From positions 372,001-436,000 of the forward strand of contig NZ_JAALXT010000004.1 of NCBI RefSeq assembly GCF_011634775.1: a stretch of DNA of 64,000 nt, read 5' to 3'. Below are positions 46,067 through 56,377 of the stretch, piece after piece. The position numbers were made by a program, and so were the translations under genes. This DNA is from Thalassoroseus pseudoceratinae (GTDB lineage: Bacteria; Planctomycetota; Planctomycetia; Planctomycetales; Planctomycetaceae). Within the stretch, counting starts at the first letter, position 1, and the number at the start of each line of letters is the position of its first letter. The notes below the pieces were generated by a model. That model had not been told where the DNA came from. It saw nothing but the letters and a program-made list of their open reading frames with translations, and made no database searches.

Positions 46067-46888
46067 ATGCAAGGTTTGTCTGAGCAAATTGCCGAAGCCG
46101 TTCAGGCAATCCGAGAGCATTGGACTGAAACGCCCCGAATCGGTCTCATTCTGGGAACTGGTTTGGGTGGATTGGCCGCGGAAATCCAGGCGGACGCCAA
46201 ACTCGCCTACTCCGACATCCCCCACTTTCCGACGTCGACCGTCACATCGCATGCTGGTCAACTCGTTTGCGGGACACTCAAGGGCATGCCAATCGTGGCG
46301 ATGGAAGGTCGCTTCCATTACTACGAAGGTTACTCGATGCAGCAGATCACGTTTCCCATCCGTGTGATGAAAGCTCTCGGGGCGGAAATTTTGATCGTCA
46401 CCAATGCCGCTGGTGGGATGAATCCGCAAATGTCGCTGGCGGATATCGTCATCATCGAAGATCACATTGATTTTCTGCCGGACAACCCATTGCGGGGAGT
46501 GAATGACGACAACCTAGGCCCGCGATTTCCGGATATGCTCGAAACCTACGATCGAGAATTGATCGCACTGGCCCAAAAGACCGCCTTGGAGAAATCGATC
46601 CCGGCTCAGAAAGGCGTGTTTGTCGCGGTTGCTGGACCGAACCTGGAAACACGAGCTGAATATCGCATGTTGCGTGGCTTCGGTGCGGATGTTGTCGGCA
46701 TGAGCACCGTGCCCGAAGCGATTGTCGCCAAACATGCGGGCATGCGGACGCTCGGATTCTCCATCGTCACGGATTTGTGCCTTCCGGACGCGCTCGAACC
46801 AGTGGATATTGATAAAATCATCCGAGTCGCCGGTGAGGGTGGTGAGCGTTTAGGGAAACTGATCGGCGGAGTACTGGAACAACTCTAA
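46067..46888 (+). CDS. Purine nucleoside phosphorylase
   Basis: 273 residues from ATG 46067 (GGTGGA upstream; frame open to 46028). High-molecular-mass-independent, trimeric PNP I type: [118 protein letters not shown]. Phosphorolysis of inosine/guanosine in purine salvage. Eighteen bases before the TIGR02996 gene, probably co-transcribed. Confidence 0.95.
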   Translation: MQGLSEQIAEAVQAIREHWTETPRIGLILGTGLGGLAAEIQADAKLAYSDIPHFPTSTVTSHAGQLVCGTLKGMPIVAMEGRFHYYEGYSMQQITFPIRVMKALGAEILIVTNAAGGMNPQMSLADIVIIEDHIDFLPDNPLRGVNDDNLGPRFPDMLETYDRELIALAQKTALEKSIPAQKGVFVAVAGPNLETRAEYRMLRGFGADVVGMSTVPEAIVAKHAGMRTLGFSIVTDLCLPDALEPVDIDKIIRVAGEGGERLGKLIGGVLEQL

Positions 46889-46906
46889 CGGCAACCGGGA
46901 GCTCTT

Positions 46907-48697
46907 ATGCCCCAGTCCTCGGCTCCCTTTCTGCAAGCAATTGTTGACGATCCCTATAACGACACGCCGCGTTTGATCTACGCTGACTGGCTCGATGCAC
47001 AAGGACAATCGTCCCGAGCCGAATTCATCCGCTTGCAATGTGAATCGGCTCGATTGCGAAAGGGCAGTTCGCGGCGGCAGGCGTTGGAGTTACGAGCTGA
47101 CGAGTTGCTGTTCGAGCACGAATCGGAATGGCTCGGCGAGAAGTCGGAGCAAATCGTCCGCTGGAAATTCCGCAGAGGCTTTCTGCACTCCGCGACGATG
47201 ACCGCCAACGCATTCTTAAAGCACGGCGAATCCGTCTTCCAAACCGAACCGCTGTGGCGAATCGGTTTCGTGGACGATGACGGCGAACCGCTGCAAACCG
47301 ACGCACTCAATGAAGTGGTTTCTCATCCAACGTTTGGTGCCGTGCGATCACTCGACATTATCGGGGCCGCGCCTGTCTTTGAACCGCATTGGCATAGTCA
47401 ATGGTCTGAACCGCAAGTGCCACTCGCCGACTGGTTGCACGCATTGGCACAAGCAACGCATGTGCGAAACCTGAAGAGTTTCGTTCCCGGAACCTGGCTG
47501 CGGTTGTTCAACCCGTTTGGCGAGGAAACAGGGACCGCCGCATCGGCTTTGGAAACATTCTGTCAGGCCGAGCATCTGCGGACGCTCCGTCGACTCAGCC
47601 TCAATGGATGCCCAATGGCCCCTGCGAGGCAATCCGACCAGCTGGCAGAATTGGTCGCGAACGCCTCGTTTGCTAGGCAACTGAAACGATTGAACTTAGA
47701 GAATTGCCGACTCAACGATACAGCAGCCCAAACGCTGGCCTCCTCGACAAACCTGCGAGGTTTGACGCAACTCACGTTGTTCGGCAATTCGCTGACCCAA
47801 TCGGGATGGGAAGCGTTGTTTCAATCTCCCCATTTAAAACAGATCCGCGACGTCGACGTGTTTGGGGCCGATTTACCAGTGTTTGCGAAATCTCCGCTGA
47901 CGAACCAACTTCGAGATCTCACTTTAGGTTGGAGCGATGAAAGCGGGACACCGGAAGTCGAAGCCGCATGGTACAAACTGATCAAAACCGCCCGCCCACC
48001 GCGACGATTACACCTGATCTGCCAGGAAATCAATTCCGAAATTATCGAAACGATGGCAACAAGCGGATGGCTGCGAAATTTGCGGTCGTTGTATATCGAC
48101 AACGATTCCCAGTCCGAAGGATTTTTCCATCCAGAAACGATCACCGAATTGCTTCGGTCCAATGCCGCTCCGAATCTGGTCGAGTTGCGAACGCATGAAT
48201 TTGCGGACCAAAAGTTCGTGCAGTCCCTCGGTGATTGGGACGGACAACGACGGCTCGAATCTCTGGACCTATCCGATGATTACTACGGTCGTGGCACAGC
48301 CAAGGACGTTTTTGAGCCTTCGAATCTTTCCCCGAATTTGCGGGAGCTCAAGGGATTTCGGATTCAAACCCAGGATGACGTGAACAGCGTTCTCAGGAGC
48401 AAGGCTGTCCTCACTCACGCCGCGTTTTGCATTACCGGCGATTTGACGGAAACGCAAACCCGGGCAATCTATGAATCACGTTTGCTGCGACACGTCGAAT
48501 TCCTTCGCCTCTCGTTCCTCATCAGTTACGGCGAACAAGGCAACATCAGTGACGAGACCGTTCGCAATTGCTTGCGACCGCTTGCTTTGCCGCAAGTTCT
48601 TCCGCGACTACGCGCCTTCCGAACCTACGTATTTGGTGACGATCCGCCAGAGCTTGACGCCGTCAAACGCCGACTCGGTCCGCGAATGAAATCGTGA
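46907..48697 (+). CDS. TIGR02996-domain protein with leucine-rich repeats
   Basis: 596 residues. N-terminal FLQAIVDDPYNDTPRLIYADWLDAQGQSSRAEFIRLQCESARL is the TIGR02996 repeat-companion domain, found in planctomycetes ahead of repeat-rich proteins. The remainder contains leucine-rich-repeat-like units (LRTLRRLSLNGCPM, LKRLNLENCRLNDTAAQTLA, LRGLTQLTLFGNSLTQSG, LKQIRDVDVFGADL) and later degenerate ones. No catalytic domain. GGGAG precedes the start. Likely a protein-binding scaffold. Confidence 0.88.
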   Translation: MPQSSAPFLQAIVDDPYNDTPRLIYADWLDAQGQSSRAEFIRLQCESARLRKGSSRRQALELRADELLFEHESEWLGEKSEQIVRWKFRRGFLHSATMTANAFLKHGESVFQTEPLWRIGFVDDDGEPLQTDALNEVVSHPTFGAVRSLDIIGAAPVFEPHWHSQWSEPQVPLADWLHALAQATHVRNLKSFVPGTWLRLFNPFGEETGTAASALETFCQAEHLRTLRRLSLNGCPMAPARQSDQLAELVANASFARQLKRLNLENCRLNDTAAQTLASSTNLRGLTQLTLFGNSLTQSGWEALFQSPHLKQIRDVDVFGADLPVFAKSPLTNQLRDLTLGWSDESGTPEVEAAWYKLIKTARPPRRLHLICQEINSEIIETMATSGWLRNLRSLYIDNDSQSEGFFHPETITELLRSNAAPNLVELRTHEFADQKFVQSLGDWDGQRRLESLDLSDDYYGRGTAKDVFEPSNLSPNLRELKGFRIQTQDDVNSVLRSKAVLTHAAFCITGDLTETQTRAIYESRLLRHVEFLRLSFLISYGEQGNISDETVRNCLRPLALPQVLPRLRAFRTYVFGDDPPELDAVKRRLGPRMKS

Positions 48698-48698
48698 C

Positions 48699-50588
48699 TT
48701 ACGGTTTGGCGACGAACTTCAGAAATTCCTTGCCGTCTTCCATGTTCCAGATGCGAATGGTGCCGTCGTAACTGCCGGCGGCGATTCGCTGTGTCGACGG
48801 TGACGCAGCCACACTGTAAAGCCATTCCGGTGAGCCGCTGAATGTTTTGGCAATTTGCCCCTTCGGCCACGCGACGAGTCGTGCCGTTTTGCTCGCCTCG
48901 GCGGTGGCCGTTTGTCCGTTGGGAAGTTGTTCCAGATCGAACACAGCTCCCGAAGCCCGCACCGTTTTGACAGCTTTGGCATCCGCGACTTTCCATAGCC
49001 GAATTTGCCTGTCCTCACCTGCACTCACGACTTGTTTACCGTCTTGACTGAAGGCGACCGCATAAACGGCATCGGAATGACTGTTGAACGTGATGACCGC
49101 CTCTCCGGTCTCTGCGTTGACGACCTTCGCCGTCTTGTCACGACTGGCGGAGACGAGCTGTTTACCATCGGGACTCCAAGCCACGTCCATGACCCAGTCT
49201 GCATGGTCTTCGACATGCAGTAGCTCAGCTTGAGACTCAAGATCGAACACTCGTACGGACCGGTCGGCACCGGCCGAGGCCAATCGAGTCCCATCGGGAC
49301 TTAGTGCAATCGCGAAGACGGAATCCGGCGTGATCATCAGGTCGGCAAGTAGCTGACCATCCGCAACCGCAAACTGCTTGACCTCGCCAATCTGTGCCGG
49401 TGTACCTGCCGCGACGACAATCGTGGCCCCGTCCTGACTAAACTGCACATCGTACACACGCTCCGCCAGGTTCGAGATCCGACGTACAAGCGATCCGTCT
49501 TCGGCATTCCACAACAGGACCTCATGATAGCCGGAACTGGCCAGCAGTTTGCCATCTGGACTATACGCCAACGCGGTGACGGGAATCGTCGCCGCATAGG
49601 ATTCCGGTGGCTGCGGTTGTTCCGGCTTGGGCATGATTGTGAGCAGAGAGGCATCCGCTGGCTTGCCCGCATCGAGTACCGCTCCCGTCTCGATCCATCG
49701 ACGAATGACGGCCATCTCGTCGGCGGTGAGCGGGTCGGCGTCTTTGGGCATTTCGCCAATTTCGATCATCGTCCACAGCATCGACGAATCCGGATCGCCT
49801 GCAACGAACGATTCCCCAGACTCGCCCCCCTTTGCCATCGCCGCAAACGTTTCCATGTTCAAACGCCCCTGAGCCTGCCGTGCGTTATGACACGCCACAC
49901 ATCGCCGATGAAAAATCGGAGCGACCTTCTCGGAAAACGACACCAGCTGGTCATGCTCGATCAGGTGCGATTCCACAGCTTGCTGATCTGCCAACCATGC
50001 CGCGGCAATGGTCTCGTAGGCCTTTTGACGCTCATCACGGTCTTGCCGAGCTTTTTTCAGAGCCGTTTCCGCGTTTTCGATTTTTTGCGGTGCGTCTTTC
50101 TTAGCTTGCTCTGCGGCAGTCCGTTTGGTTCGGATTTCCTGAAGCGATTTGTTGGCCGTCTCAAGCAGTTCTTGTTGCTTCTTGAGTTCCGCTGTGGTCG
50201 CAGCTTGCTGTTTCTCGGCGGCAGTCTTCTTCGCTGCATCCTCGCCCGCGTCTTTGACTACCTGGTCAGCTTTCTGTTTGGCCAGCTCGGCTTTCTGGAC
50301 AGCTTCAGCCGCTTTCTTGATCGCTTCTTCCTGAGCCTTCAGCGACTTCTCCGTTTCGGAAAGCGTGCGATCCGCCTGGCGGGGAATGGATTTGGCCCGC
50401 AGCAGGTCTTCCGTCGCCTTCTGCACGCTTGCTTCCGCTTCATCGAGATTTGATTTGGCCTTGTCACGCTTTGTCTTGGACTCCGCAGCGGCCTTCTTGA
50501 GCGTCGAAAGCGGCAATTCGTCGGCAACAACACCGGATGCTACAAAAGAGAGGAGGGCGGTGAGCAGCACAGTTCGGCGAGCAAACAT
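48699..50588 (-). CDS. Secreted coiled-coil, planctomycete cytochrome c and WD40 protein
   Basis: 629 residues. Signal peptide (TVLLTALLSFVASGVVA), then a very Lys/Ala/Glu/Gln-rich coiled coil (about 30-200), then the planctomycete-type cytochrome domain PIFHRRCVACHNARQAQGRLNM with heme motif CVACH from Cys230, and IETGAVL end, then about six WD40 units (AYSPDGKLLASSGYHEVLLWN, ALSPDGTRLASAGADRSVRVFD, AWSPDGKQLVSASRDKTAKVVN, AFSQDGKQVVSAGEDRQIRLWK, ASPSTQRIAAGSYDGTIRIWN). Such proteins are common and unexplained in planctomycetes; likely periplasmic, redox-linked sensors or scaffolds. It ends one base after the stop of the convergent TIGR02996 gene. Confidence 0.87.
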   Translation of the reverse strand: MFARRTVLLTALLSFVASGVVADELPLSTLKKAAAESKTKRDKAKSNLDEAEASVQKATEDLLRAKSIPRQADRTLSETEKSLKAQEEAIKKAAEAVQKAELAKQKADQVVKDAGEDAAKKTAAEKQQAATTAELKKQQELLETANKSLQEIRTKRTAAEQAKKDAPQKIENAETALKKARQDRDERQKAYETIAAAWLADQQAVESHLIEHDQLVSFSEKVAPIFHRRCVACHNARQAQGRLNMETFAAMAKGGESGESFVAGDPDSSMLWTMIEIGEMPKDADPLTADEMAVIRRWIETGAVLDAGKPADASLLTIMPKPEQPQPPESYAATIPVTALAYSPDGKLLASSGYHEVLLWNAEDGSLVRRISNLAERVYDVQFSQDGATIVVAAGTPAQIGEVKQFAVADGQLLADLMITPDSVFAIALSPDGTRLASAGADRSVRVFDLESQAELLHVEDHADWVMDVAWSPDGKQLVSASRDKTAKVVNAETGEAVITFNSHSDAVYAVAFSQDGKQVVSAGEDRQIRLWKVADAKAVKTVRASGAVFDLEQLPNGQTATAEASKTARLVAWPKGQIAKTFSGSPEWLYSVAASPSTQRIAAGSYDGTIRIWNMEDGKEFLKFVAKP

Positions 50589-51001
50589 GGCGGGAACCTT
50601 GGGTGGTCGGGAGAGAGAGCACGCAGGTTCTTGACCGCATGACGGTGGTCTCTGTTGGCGGTGGAGGCAAAAAAGTCATGGCCTCGCGGCATCCACGAGA
50701 CAAAAACCCGCGACGATCAATCGGAACCTGCACTAACAGATTGATTGACCAACCCGAGAGTGTCAAGGCATCAAGAAGGATTGATAACTTCCCGCAACGG
50801 CATGGCTGATGGTCCACAAAAAAAGCCGCAGGAATTTCCTGCGGCATGGACTCTACGGAACAGAATCGAAACGGTGTTCCATCGAGATCAACGGAGTTCG
50901 GCGTGCCTTTTCAAGCACTCGAACATTGCCTTCCTCATGGACGCGAGAAAACGTGATGTTCCCAAAATCCACAAGATCACCCAAAGACCGACAAAACTGC
51001 C
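50589..51001. other. 413-bp intergenic region with operon terminator
   Basis: No gene. The upstream region for the WD40 gene lies towards 50589; the terminator of the ileS-trmL-small-protein operon is at 50818-50845. Confidence 0.4.
50818..50845 (-). terminator. Rho-independent terminator for the ileS-trmL operon
   Basis: GCCGCAGG (50825-50832) / CCTGCGGC (50838-50845) with loop AATTT; on the minus strand followed by a seven-T run (plus A-run 50818-50824). It is 157 bp after the stop of the 29-residue basic gene. Confidence 0.88.
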
Positions 51002-51091
51002 TTAGTCTTTACGGTGCCGAATCTTAGCTCGGTTTCGGCGTTTCTTGCGACCCAGTTTCCGTCGACCTTTTCCTGACTTCTTCACACCCAT
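51002..51091 (-). CDS. 29-residue Lys/Arg-rich protein, ribosome-associated-like
   Basis: Starts MGVKKSGKGRRKLGRKK; 16 of 29 residues are Lys or Arg, plus one His. ATG at 51091 is preceded by AGGAGA ten bases upstream. This pattern is like tiny ribosomal proteins (bTHX or COX24/AURKAIP1-type) but I cannot assign one. It lies downstream of trmL and ileS on the same strand, 89 bp after trmL and before an intrinsic terminator. Genes for translation around it support a role in ribosome or RNA binding. Too short for normal ORF thresholds. Confidence 0.65.
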   Translation of the reverse strand: MGVKKSGKGRRKLGRKKRRNRAKIRHRKD

Positions 51092-51180
51092 TCCGATTCG
51101 TCTCCTATTCGTTTGAGAGTCTGCATATTGGTAATCGTGCAAACTAAGTATACCGCCAAAACCACTATTCGGCAAGTGTT

Positions 51181-51666
51181 TCAGTCCACTCCCGGCAAGC
51201 CACCGAATTGTCGAACCGCTTCGTACACGATGGTATTCGCGGTGCTGGCCAAGTTGAGACTGCGGACTTCCTCGTACATCGGCAACCGCAGATTACGGGT
51301 ATTGTCTTCCCTCAGAATCGAGGCCGGCAAACCGCGACTCTCGCTGCCAAAGAGGAGCACATCGCCAGGAGAGAACTCCACGTCCCACGCCAACCGCTTG
51401 GCCGTCTTGGTCAGACACCAGATTCGCCGATTCGGCAGGTGCTCGACCAATTCCTGATAACTTTCGACCGCTTGCCAGTCCAAATGTTGCCAATAATCCA
51501 TGCCAGCGCGTTTCAGGTAACGGTCATCGAGCCGAAATCCCAGTGGCCGAATCAGCCACAACTTCGCTCGCACCGCCACACACGTCCGACCAATGTTGCC
51601 GGTATTCTGCGGGATGTCCGGCTGATACAGGGCGACATGCAGCAGCGGTTCAGTGGAATCGTTCAT
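51181..51666 (-). CDS. trmL: tRNA (cytidine/uridine-34-2'-O)-methyltransferase
   Basis: 161 residues, SPOUT (trefoil-knot) methyltransferase. [55 protein letters not shown] and [32 protein letters not shown] carry the three SPOUT motifs. Methylates the wobble nucleotide of tRNA-Leu in E. coli TrmL. It follows ileS by 69 bp on the same strand. Confidence 0.95.
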   Translation of the reverse strand: MNDSTEPLLHVALYQPDIPQNTGNIGRTCVAVRAKLWLIRPLGFRLDDRYLKRAGMDYWQHLDWQAVESYQELVEHLPNRRIWCLTKTAKRLAWDVEFSPGDVLLFGSESRGLPASILREDNTRNLRLPMYEEVRSLNLASTANTIVYEAVRQFGGLPGVD

Positions 51667-51735
51667 GCAAGACTATTCTCAACGGGAAAAAGGATTCGGG
51701 CAACCAAACCAGCGAAGAACGGAATTCGTTCGAGT

Positions 51736-54700
51736 TCAACACACATTGATCGCCAATGCGATTTTGTGATCGCCGACATTCACGGTCTTGGGAGCCTCCA
51801 GTTTCCCATTCGACTCAATGCCATCCGCTCGCGTTTCGCTTTGAATGGTCTCGCCCCAAGCGGAAACCGCTTGTTCGACGGTAGCCTCGTCCGTCTGGTA
51901 ACCGATTTGGATTCGTTGGTTTTCTTCGAGCTCGTTCTCCTTCCGGAGTTGTTGAACATGCCGAATGAAATCCCGAGCCATGCCTTCGGCTTCCAATTCT
52001 GGGGTGAGTTCCGTGTTGAGTGCGATTTGCAACGTGTTTTCGGAAGACGTCAACCAACCGGCCGCTTGTTCGGTTTCGGTGAGCACATCATCGGGTGTGA
52101 GTGTGATCTCCTCGCCGCCGAGCGTGATTGTGACCGACTCACCATTTTGCAGCGGAGCCAGCTCGCCCGCGTCAACGTTCGGCAACTCCTTACGAATCAC
52201 ACCGAGCAACTTGCCATACTTTGGTCCGAGCGTTTTCAGGTTTGGTTTGTATTTGTAACGCACCAAATCGCCGAGGCTGTCTAGAAAAGTGACCTGCTTG
52301 ACGTTGAGTTCATCGCGGATCAACTCGCTCAAGGTTTTTACGGCGGCGGCTTGCGCAGGATCACTGGACGCAATCCGCAACTCGGCAAGCGGTTGTCGCA
52401 CTCGCAAACCACTTTCTTCCCGCAGCTTCAACGCCAACCGCACTACTGCTTGAGCTGTCGATGCACGATGCGTCAAATCGTGATCGAGCAGGTTTTCGTC
52501 GGGTTCCGGGTAGTCGCAGAGATGCACGGATTCCGGCACGCCATCCACTGAAGACGGCTGCCCCGCATCCTCTAAGTTTCTCCCCAAAGCCAAGTTCTGA
52601 TAAAGCCGCTCCGACATGAAGGGCACGCACGGCGCGAGCAATTTCGTCAGCGTCAACAACACATGGTGCAGCGTTTGGTATGCAGCGAGTTTGTCTTGTT
52701 GGTTCTCACTGGTGGCGTCTTCGTTCTTCCGCCAGAATCGACGACGACTGCGGCGAATGTACCAATTCGACAAATCATCAACGAACGCCGCCGCCGCACT
52801 ACACACGCCGGGTGTATTGAAGGCTTCGAATTCCTCGCGGCACGTCTTCGTCAGTTGCTGCAAGTTCGAGAGAATCCAACGGTCGATTTCCGGACGGTCG
52901 GCCACTGGCACATCGGTCGTGTTCTGCGGATCGAATCCATCGAGAGCCGCATAGTTCACGAAGAACGAATAACTGTTCCACAGCGGGATCAGAATTTGTC
53001 GTCGCACTTCATCGGCGGGCGTGCTTGTCACTTTACAGGTGGGCAAGCCTTCTTTCGTTTCGGAGATTGTGCCATCCGGTGTCTCCAATGCCACCGGATC
53101 GTCAGGATGTCGCGTTCCGAATCGTAAGTCCGACGCCGGGTTTTGGGCGAGATACATCCACCGCAGCGTATCGACGCCCAACTGCTCGGCCGCTTCCTCG
53201 AACCAAATTGCGGTGCCGTCAGATTTGTGCATCGGCTGACCGGCTTCGTCCATCACCAATCGGTGACCGAGCAGCGTTTTGAATGGTCGTTTTTCCTCGG
53301 CGTTTTCGGTTTCGTCGTATCGCATCATCGTCGACAACGCGAGCATCGAATAGAACCAGTTGCGGAATTGGCCCGGGAAGCATTCGGTGACGAAATCCGC
53401 CGGATACCACTCGTTCCACATCGCCGGGTCTTCGCGGTAACCCATCGTCGAGAATGGCGTGATCCCCGCGTCCAACCACGGATTCCCCACGTCAACAATT
53501 CGACTCAGAACGGCTCCGGTTTTCTCACTCTTGATTTTGACTTTGTCGATCCATGGACGGTGTGGCGTATTCCCTTCGAACTCGTCCCAACCCTCGACGG
53601 CGCGTTCCTTGAGTTCATGCAAAGAGCCCATGACTTCAAAGTCAGACGGATCTTCCGGATTGACCCAGATTGGGAGCGCGAGTCCCCAGAAGCGTTTCTT
53701 GGAGATCATCCAATCCCGCATGTTCGAGAGCCATTCGGTCTCACGTTCCTTGCCCTGAATCGATTCCGGCAACCAATCGATGGTCTGCGTGACATCCATG
53801 ATCTCCTGTCGCCAGTCCATGTTGATGAACCACTCATCAACCAGCCGGAAGACAAGTTCATCCCCTGTCCGCCAACAGTGGGGATAGATATGTGGATACT
53901 TCTCGACAGCCAGCAGCAAACCTTTCTCTTTCAGTTGCTCGAAGACCAAATCGGCGGTTTCGGAGTCGATCGCTTCCCGACCGGTAAACGGACCGAAACC
54001 CTCCGCGAATCGGCCGTCTTCCTTCAACGGAGCGATGCTTGGCAGACCGAGACTTTCCCCGAGCGTATGGTCGACATCCCCACAACCGGGAGCGATGTGC
54101 ACAATCCCGGTTCCCTCACCGGCGGTGACCATCGGATTGCCTTTGTTGTCGCGACCGCCATCGATCACCTGATGCGAACCAGTTGCCGACGGCTTCGACG
54201 CATCTTCCGCCGTATTGCGTCCGCCTTCGAATGCGAATCCGCCCGGCGTTTGTTGAGCTTTCAGTTCATCGAACGGCCCGCGATATCGCCAACCGACCAG
54301 TTCGGAGCCTTTCAGCGTGTCCTCAATTTCATAGCCGCCTTGCTCCTTGAAGATTTGAGCGAGCGATTTCAACTTCGGCACACCGTCGGGCCATTTCCAT
54401 TCGGGGCGTCCGAAACCTTCCTTGAACTCGGTCTCCATCCGCTTGGTGTCTAAGTTGGCTTTGGCGAAGTAGTAGATCGAGCCATCACGTTTGGACTTGA
54501 GCTTGACGTAATCCAAATCCGGATTGACCGCCGCCGCGACGTTACTGGTGAGCGTCCAAGGCGTCGTCGTCCAGATCAACAGATTCTCGTTGTCTCTATC
54601 GACGAGCGGAAATCGCACGAACACCGAACGGTGCACGGTCAGCTTCCGTCCGTCGGCGACTTCCATCTGCGAATACGCACTTCCCGCCCGACCGGACCAG

Positions 54701-55374
54701 GGCATCACGTCGTGACCGCGGTAGACTTTCTTTCGCTCAAAGCACTTCTTGAGAAACGTCCAAATCGTTTCATTGTTCTCGGTGGAGAACGTGAAATAAC
54801 TCCCGCCCCATTCCGGATTGCCGAGCCGGGCGACCAACTGGTGAGCCGGTCCGGTTTCGGTTTTTCCACTGGGAGACGTAATCGTGACCGTTTGATCGGT
54901 CCCCAGAGCTTCCGCGAGATCCCGCAGTTGATCGGGATCGTCCCAATCCATCCAATAACCGAGCCGGATCGACTGCTCCGTCTGCCGAGCCGCGAACCGC
55001 AGCACGCGTCGTTTGCACTCGTTGACGAAATGATCGATGCCGTAATCCTCAATCGCCCGTTTCGTGCCGAAGCCCATTTCCTTTTCGACTTCGACTTCCA
55101 CCCACAACCCCTGGCAGTCGAACCCGTTCTGATAACGCAGTTCGTGCCCGGTCATGGCGAAGTACCGCTGAAACGCATCCTTGTACGTGCGTCCCCAAGC
55201 GTGATGCACGCCCATCGGATTGTTCGCGGTGATTGGCCCGTCGAGGAAACTCCACTTCGGCTTCCCGGCGTTTTTCTCCCGGAGCTTCCGAAAAATCTCC
55301 GCCGCACCCCAAAACCGCAGCGCGTCGTGCTCACCGCGAAGAAACTCAGAATCACCAGCTTTTTGAAACATCAT
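51736..55374 (-). CDS. ileS: Isoleucyl-tRNA synthetase
   Basis: 1212 residues from the first of two adjacent ATGs (55374, 55371); an open frame to 55683 is not the start. Class I synthetase: HIGH-equivalent [23 protein letters not shown] near residues 47-67 and, at about 715-720, MHKSDG in place of KMSKS. CP1 editing domain lies between ([21 protein letters not shown]). C-terminal anticodon-binding and helical parts follow. Longer than the usual 900-1050 residues, with about 40-80-residue insertions such as [19 protein letters not shown]. Charges tRNA-Ile with isoleucine. First gene of ileS-trmL-small-protein unit. Confidence 0.95.
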   Translation of the reverse strand: MMFQKAGDSEFLRGEHDALRFWGAAEIFRKLREKNAGKPKWSFLDGPITANNPMGVHHAWGRTYKDAFQRYFAMTGHELRYQNGFDCQGLWVEVEVEKEMGFGTKRAIEDYGIDHFVNECKRRVLRFAARQTEQSIRLGYWMDWDDPDQLRDLAEALGTDQTVTITSPSGKTETGPAHQLVARLGNPEWGGSYFTFSTENNETIWTFLKKCFERKKVYRGHDVMPWSGRAGSAYSQMEVADGRKLTVHRSVFVRFPLVDRDNENLLIWTTTPWTLTSNVAAAVNPDLDYVKLKSKRDGSIYYFAKANLDTKRMETEFKEGFGRPEWKWPDGVPKLKSLAQIFKEQGGYEIEDTLKGSELVGWRYRGPFDELKAQQTPGGFAFEGGRNTAEDASKPSATGSHQVIDGGRDNKGNPMVTAGEGTGIVHIAPGCGDVDHTLGESLGLPSIAPLKEDGRFAEGFGPFTGREAIDSETADLVFEQLKEKGLLLAVEKYPHIYPHCWRTGDELVFRLVDEWFINMDWRQEIMDVTQTIDWLPESIQGKERETEWLSNMRDWMISKKRFWGLALPIWVNPEDPSDFEVMGSLHELKERAVEGWDEFEGNTPHRPWIDKVKIKSEKTGAVLSRIVDVGNPWLDAGITPFSTMGYREDPAMWNEWYPADFVTECFPGQFRNWFYSMLALSTMMRYDETENAEEKRPFKTLLGHRLVMDEAGQPMHKSDGTAIWFEEAAEQLGVDTLRWMYLAQNPASDLRFGTRHPDDPVALETPDGTISETKEGLPTCKVTSTPADEVRRQILIPLWNSYSFFVNYAALDGFDPQNTTDVPVADRPEIDRWILSNLQQLTKTCREEFEAFNTPGVCSAAAAFVDDLSNWYIRRSRRRFWRKNEDATSENQQDKLAAYQTLHHVLLTLTKLLAPCVPFMSERLYQNLALGRNLEDAGQPSSVDGVPESVHLCDYPEPDENLLDHDLTHRASTAQAVVRLALKLREESGLRVRQPLAELRIASSDPAQAAAVKTLSELIRDELNVKQVTFLDSLGDLVRYKYKPNLKTLGPKYGKLLGVIRKELPNVDAGELAPLQNGESVTITLGGEEITLTPDDVLTETEQAAGWLTSSENTLQIALNTELTPELEAEGMARDFIRHVQQLRKENELEENQRIQIGYQTDEATVEQAVSAWGETIQSETRADGIESNGKLEAPKTVNVGDHKIALAINVC

Positions 55375-55583
55375 GACAGTCGAATACGGTAAATGGACGC
55401 GGAAGAACGAAAACGGAGCGTCAATTGTAGGTGGCCATCCCACGAATGGAAGCGTCGGGCTATGATCGCCGGCTATCCGCGAGATACTCAAACTGCAATG
55501 ATATGCACTTGCATGCCGAAGAGATGCCCGCAACGAGTACGTTTTTTCCTGATAGAACAGATCTCGCAAAAAGTGAGGCAACC

Positions 55584-56012
55584 ATGAGATCGGTTTTTGT
55601 ATTCCTGTGTGACGCGTCTGAGGAAGAAGTATCAGCCCACCTCGATCACACTTATCCAACCCAGCGGGAGCCATGGTTATCATCCGTAGGTGATGATCCG
55701 TACTTGTACATCGACTTTTATCGTGAAGGGCCTACTGAATTTGAGCCGGAAGAATGGTCTGACTTGGTCGAACGGTGCAATGGCAAGCCACCAGTTGGAG
55801 TGATGGCCGACGTATCGGGTAGGCACCCAGGCGATCAGCAAGCGCTAGATTTTGTGACGAACATGCTCACCCACTTTAATGGCTTTGCAATGGATGATTA
55901 CACGGAACACTTATGGTCACTCGAAGAGCTGCGAACTGGGATACGTGTCTTGGGACATCCATTCTTTGACTACGACGGTTGGTGGCTTGAGCGTGGCAGC
56001 ACCTGGTTCTGA
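55584..56012 (+). CDS. Hypothetical protein
   Basis: 142 residues from ATG 55584 with GAGG upstream; frame open to 55431. Not recognised. Acidic, with aromatic residues ([28 protein letters not shown]) and a conserved-looking C-terminus [14 protein letters not shown]. No signal peptide or membrane segment. The Glu/Trp-rich pattern is like small immunity-type or SMI1/KNR4-like proteins, only a suggestion. Followed by the symporter pseudogene fragment. Confidence 0.65.
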   Translation: MRSVFVFLCDASEEEVSAHLDHTYPTQREPWLSSVGDDPYLYIDFYREGPTEFEPEEWSDLVERCNGKPPVGVMADVSGRHPGDQQALDFVTNMLTHFNGFAMDDYTEHLWSLEELRTGIRVLGHPFFDYDGWWLERGSTWF

Positions 56013-56029
56013 GAAGCGAATTCCAGGCC

Positions 56030-56330
56030 AATCTTCGTTATACTCGCTAGGCAAACGAATGCCGGATTGTTGATTCCTGCGAGACGCCCATGTTTGCTGA
56101 ACTTGCTGCCGGTTTGACGTTTCCCGATTACTTCGTGCTCGCCGTTTTCCTGGCGGGGGATGTTGGTCATGGGCGTGGTAATCGCTCGCAAGCAGCAAAC
56201 GAGTGACGACTTTTTCGTCGCCGGTCGCAACATGCCCACGTGGGCGGTGGGCATTAGTTTGTTCGCTTCGCTCCTGTCCACAATCACCTACCTCGACATG
56301 CTGGGAGAAACGTTCCGCACAGGCGTGGCG
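56030..56330 (+). pseudogene. Truncated, frameshifted copy of the Na+/solute symporter 5' region
   Basis: About 300 bp highly similar to the 5' part of the intact symporter at 57589, including about 55 bp upstream of its ATG (copy ATG at 56090 corresponds to 57589, offset 1499). It encodes FAELAAGLTFPDYFVLAVFLAG, then has one extra G in the G-run 56155-56159 (five G versus four), shifting the frame; the rest reads in another frame (VIARKQQTSDDFFVAGRNMP). Homology ends near 56330 (GGCGTGGCG), 47 bp before the hydrolase start. A dead duplicate, not a usable gene. Confidence 0.9.
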
Positions 56331-56377
56331 ATTCCGGCCCCAGATTCGAATCTCAACTCTTTGGGAGAAACACCGCG

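Noticed and set aside
49524-50453. 309-codon plus-strand ORF opposite the WD40 gene
   Set aside because: Antisense shadow, rich in Leu/Phe/Arg from the Lys/Glu-rich coiled-coil strand.
53143-54453. 436-codon plus-strand ORF inside ileS
   Set aside because: Antisense to IleRS core; no ribosome site or motif.
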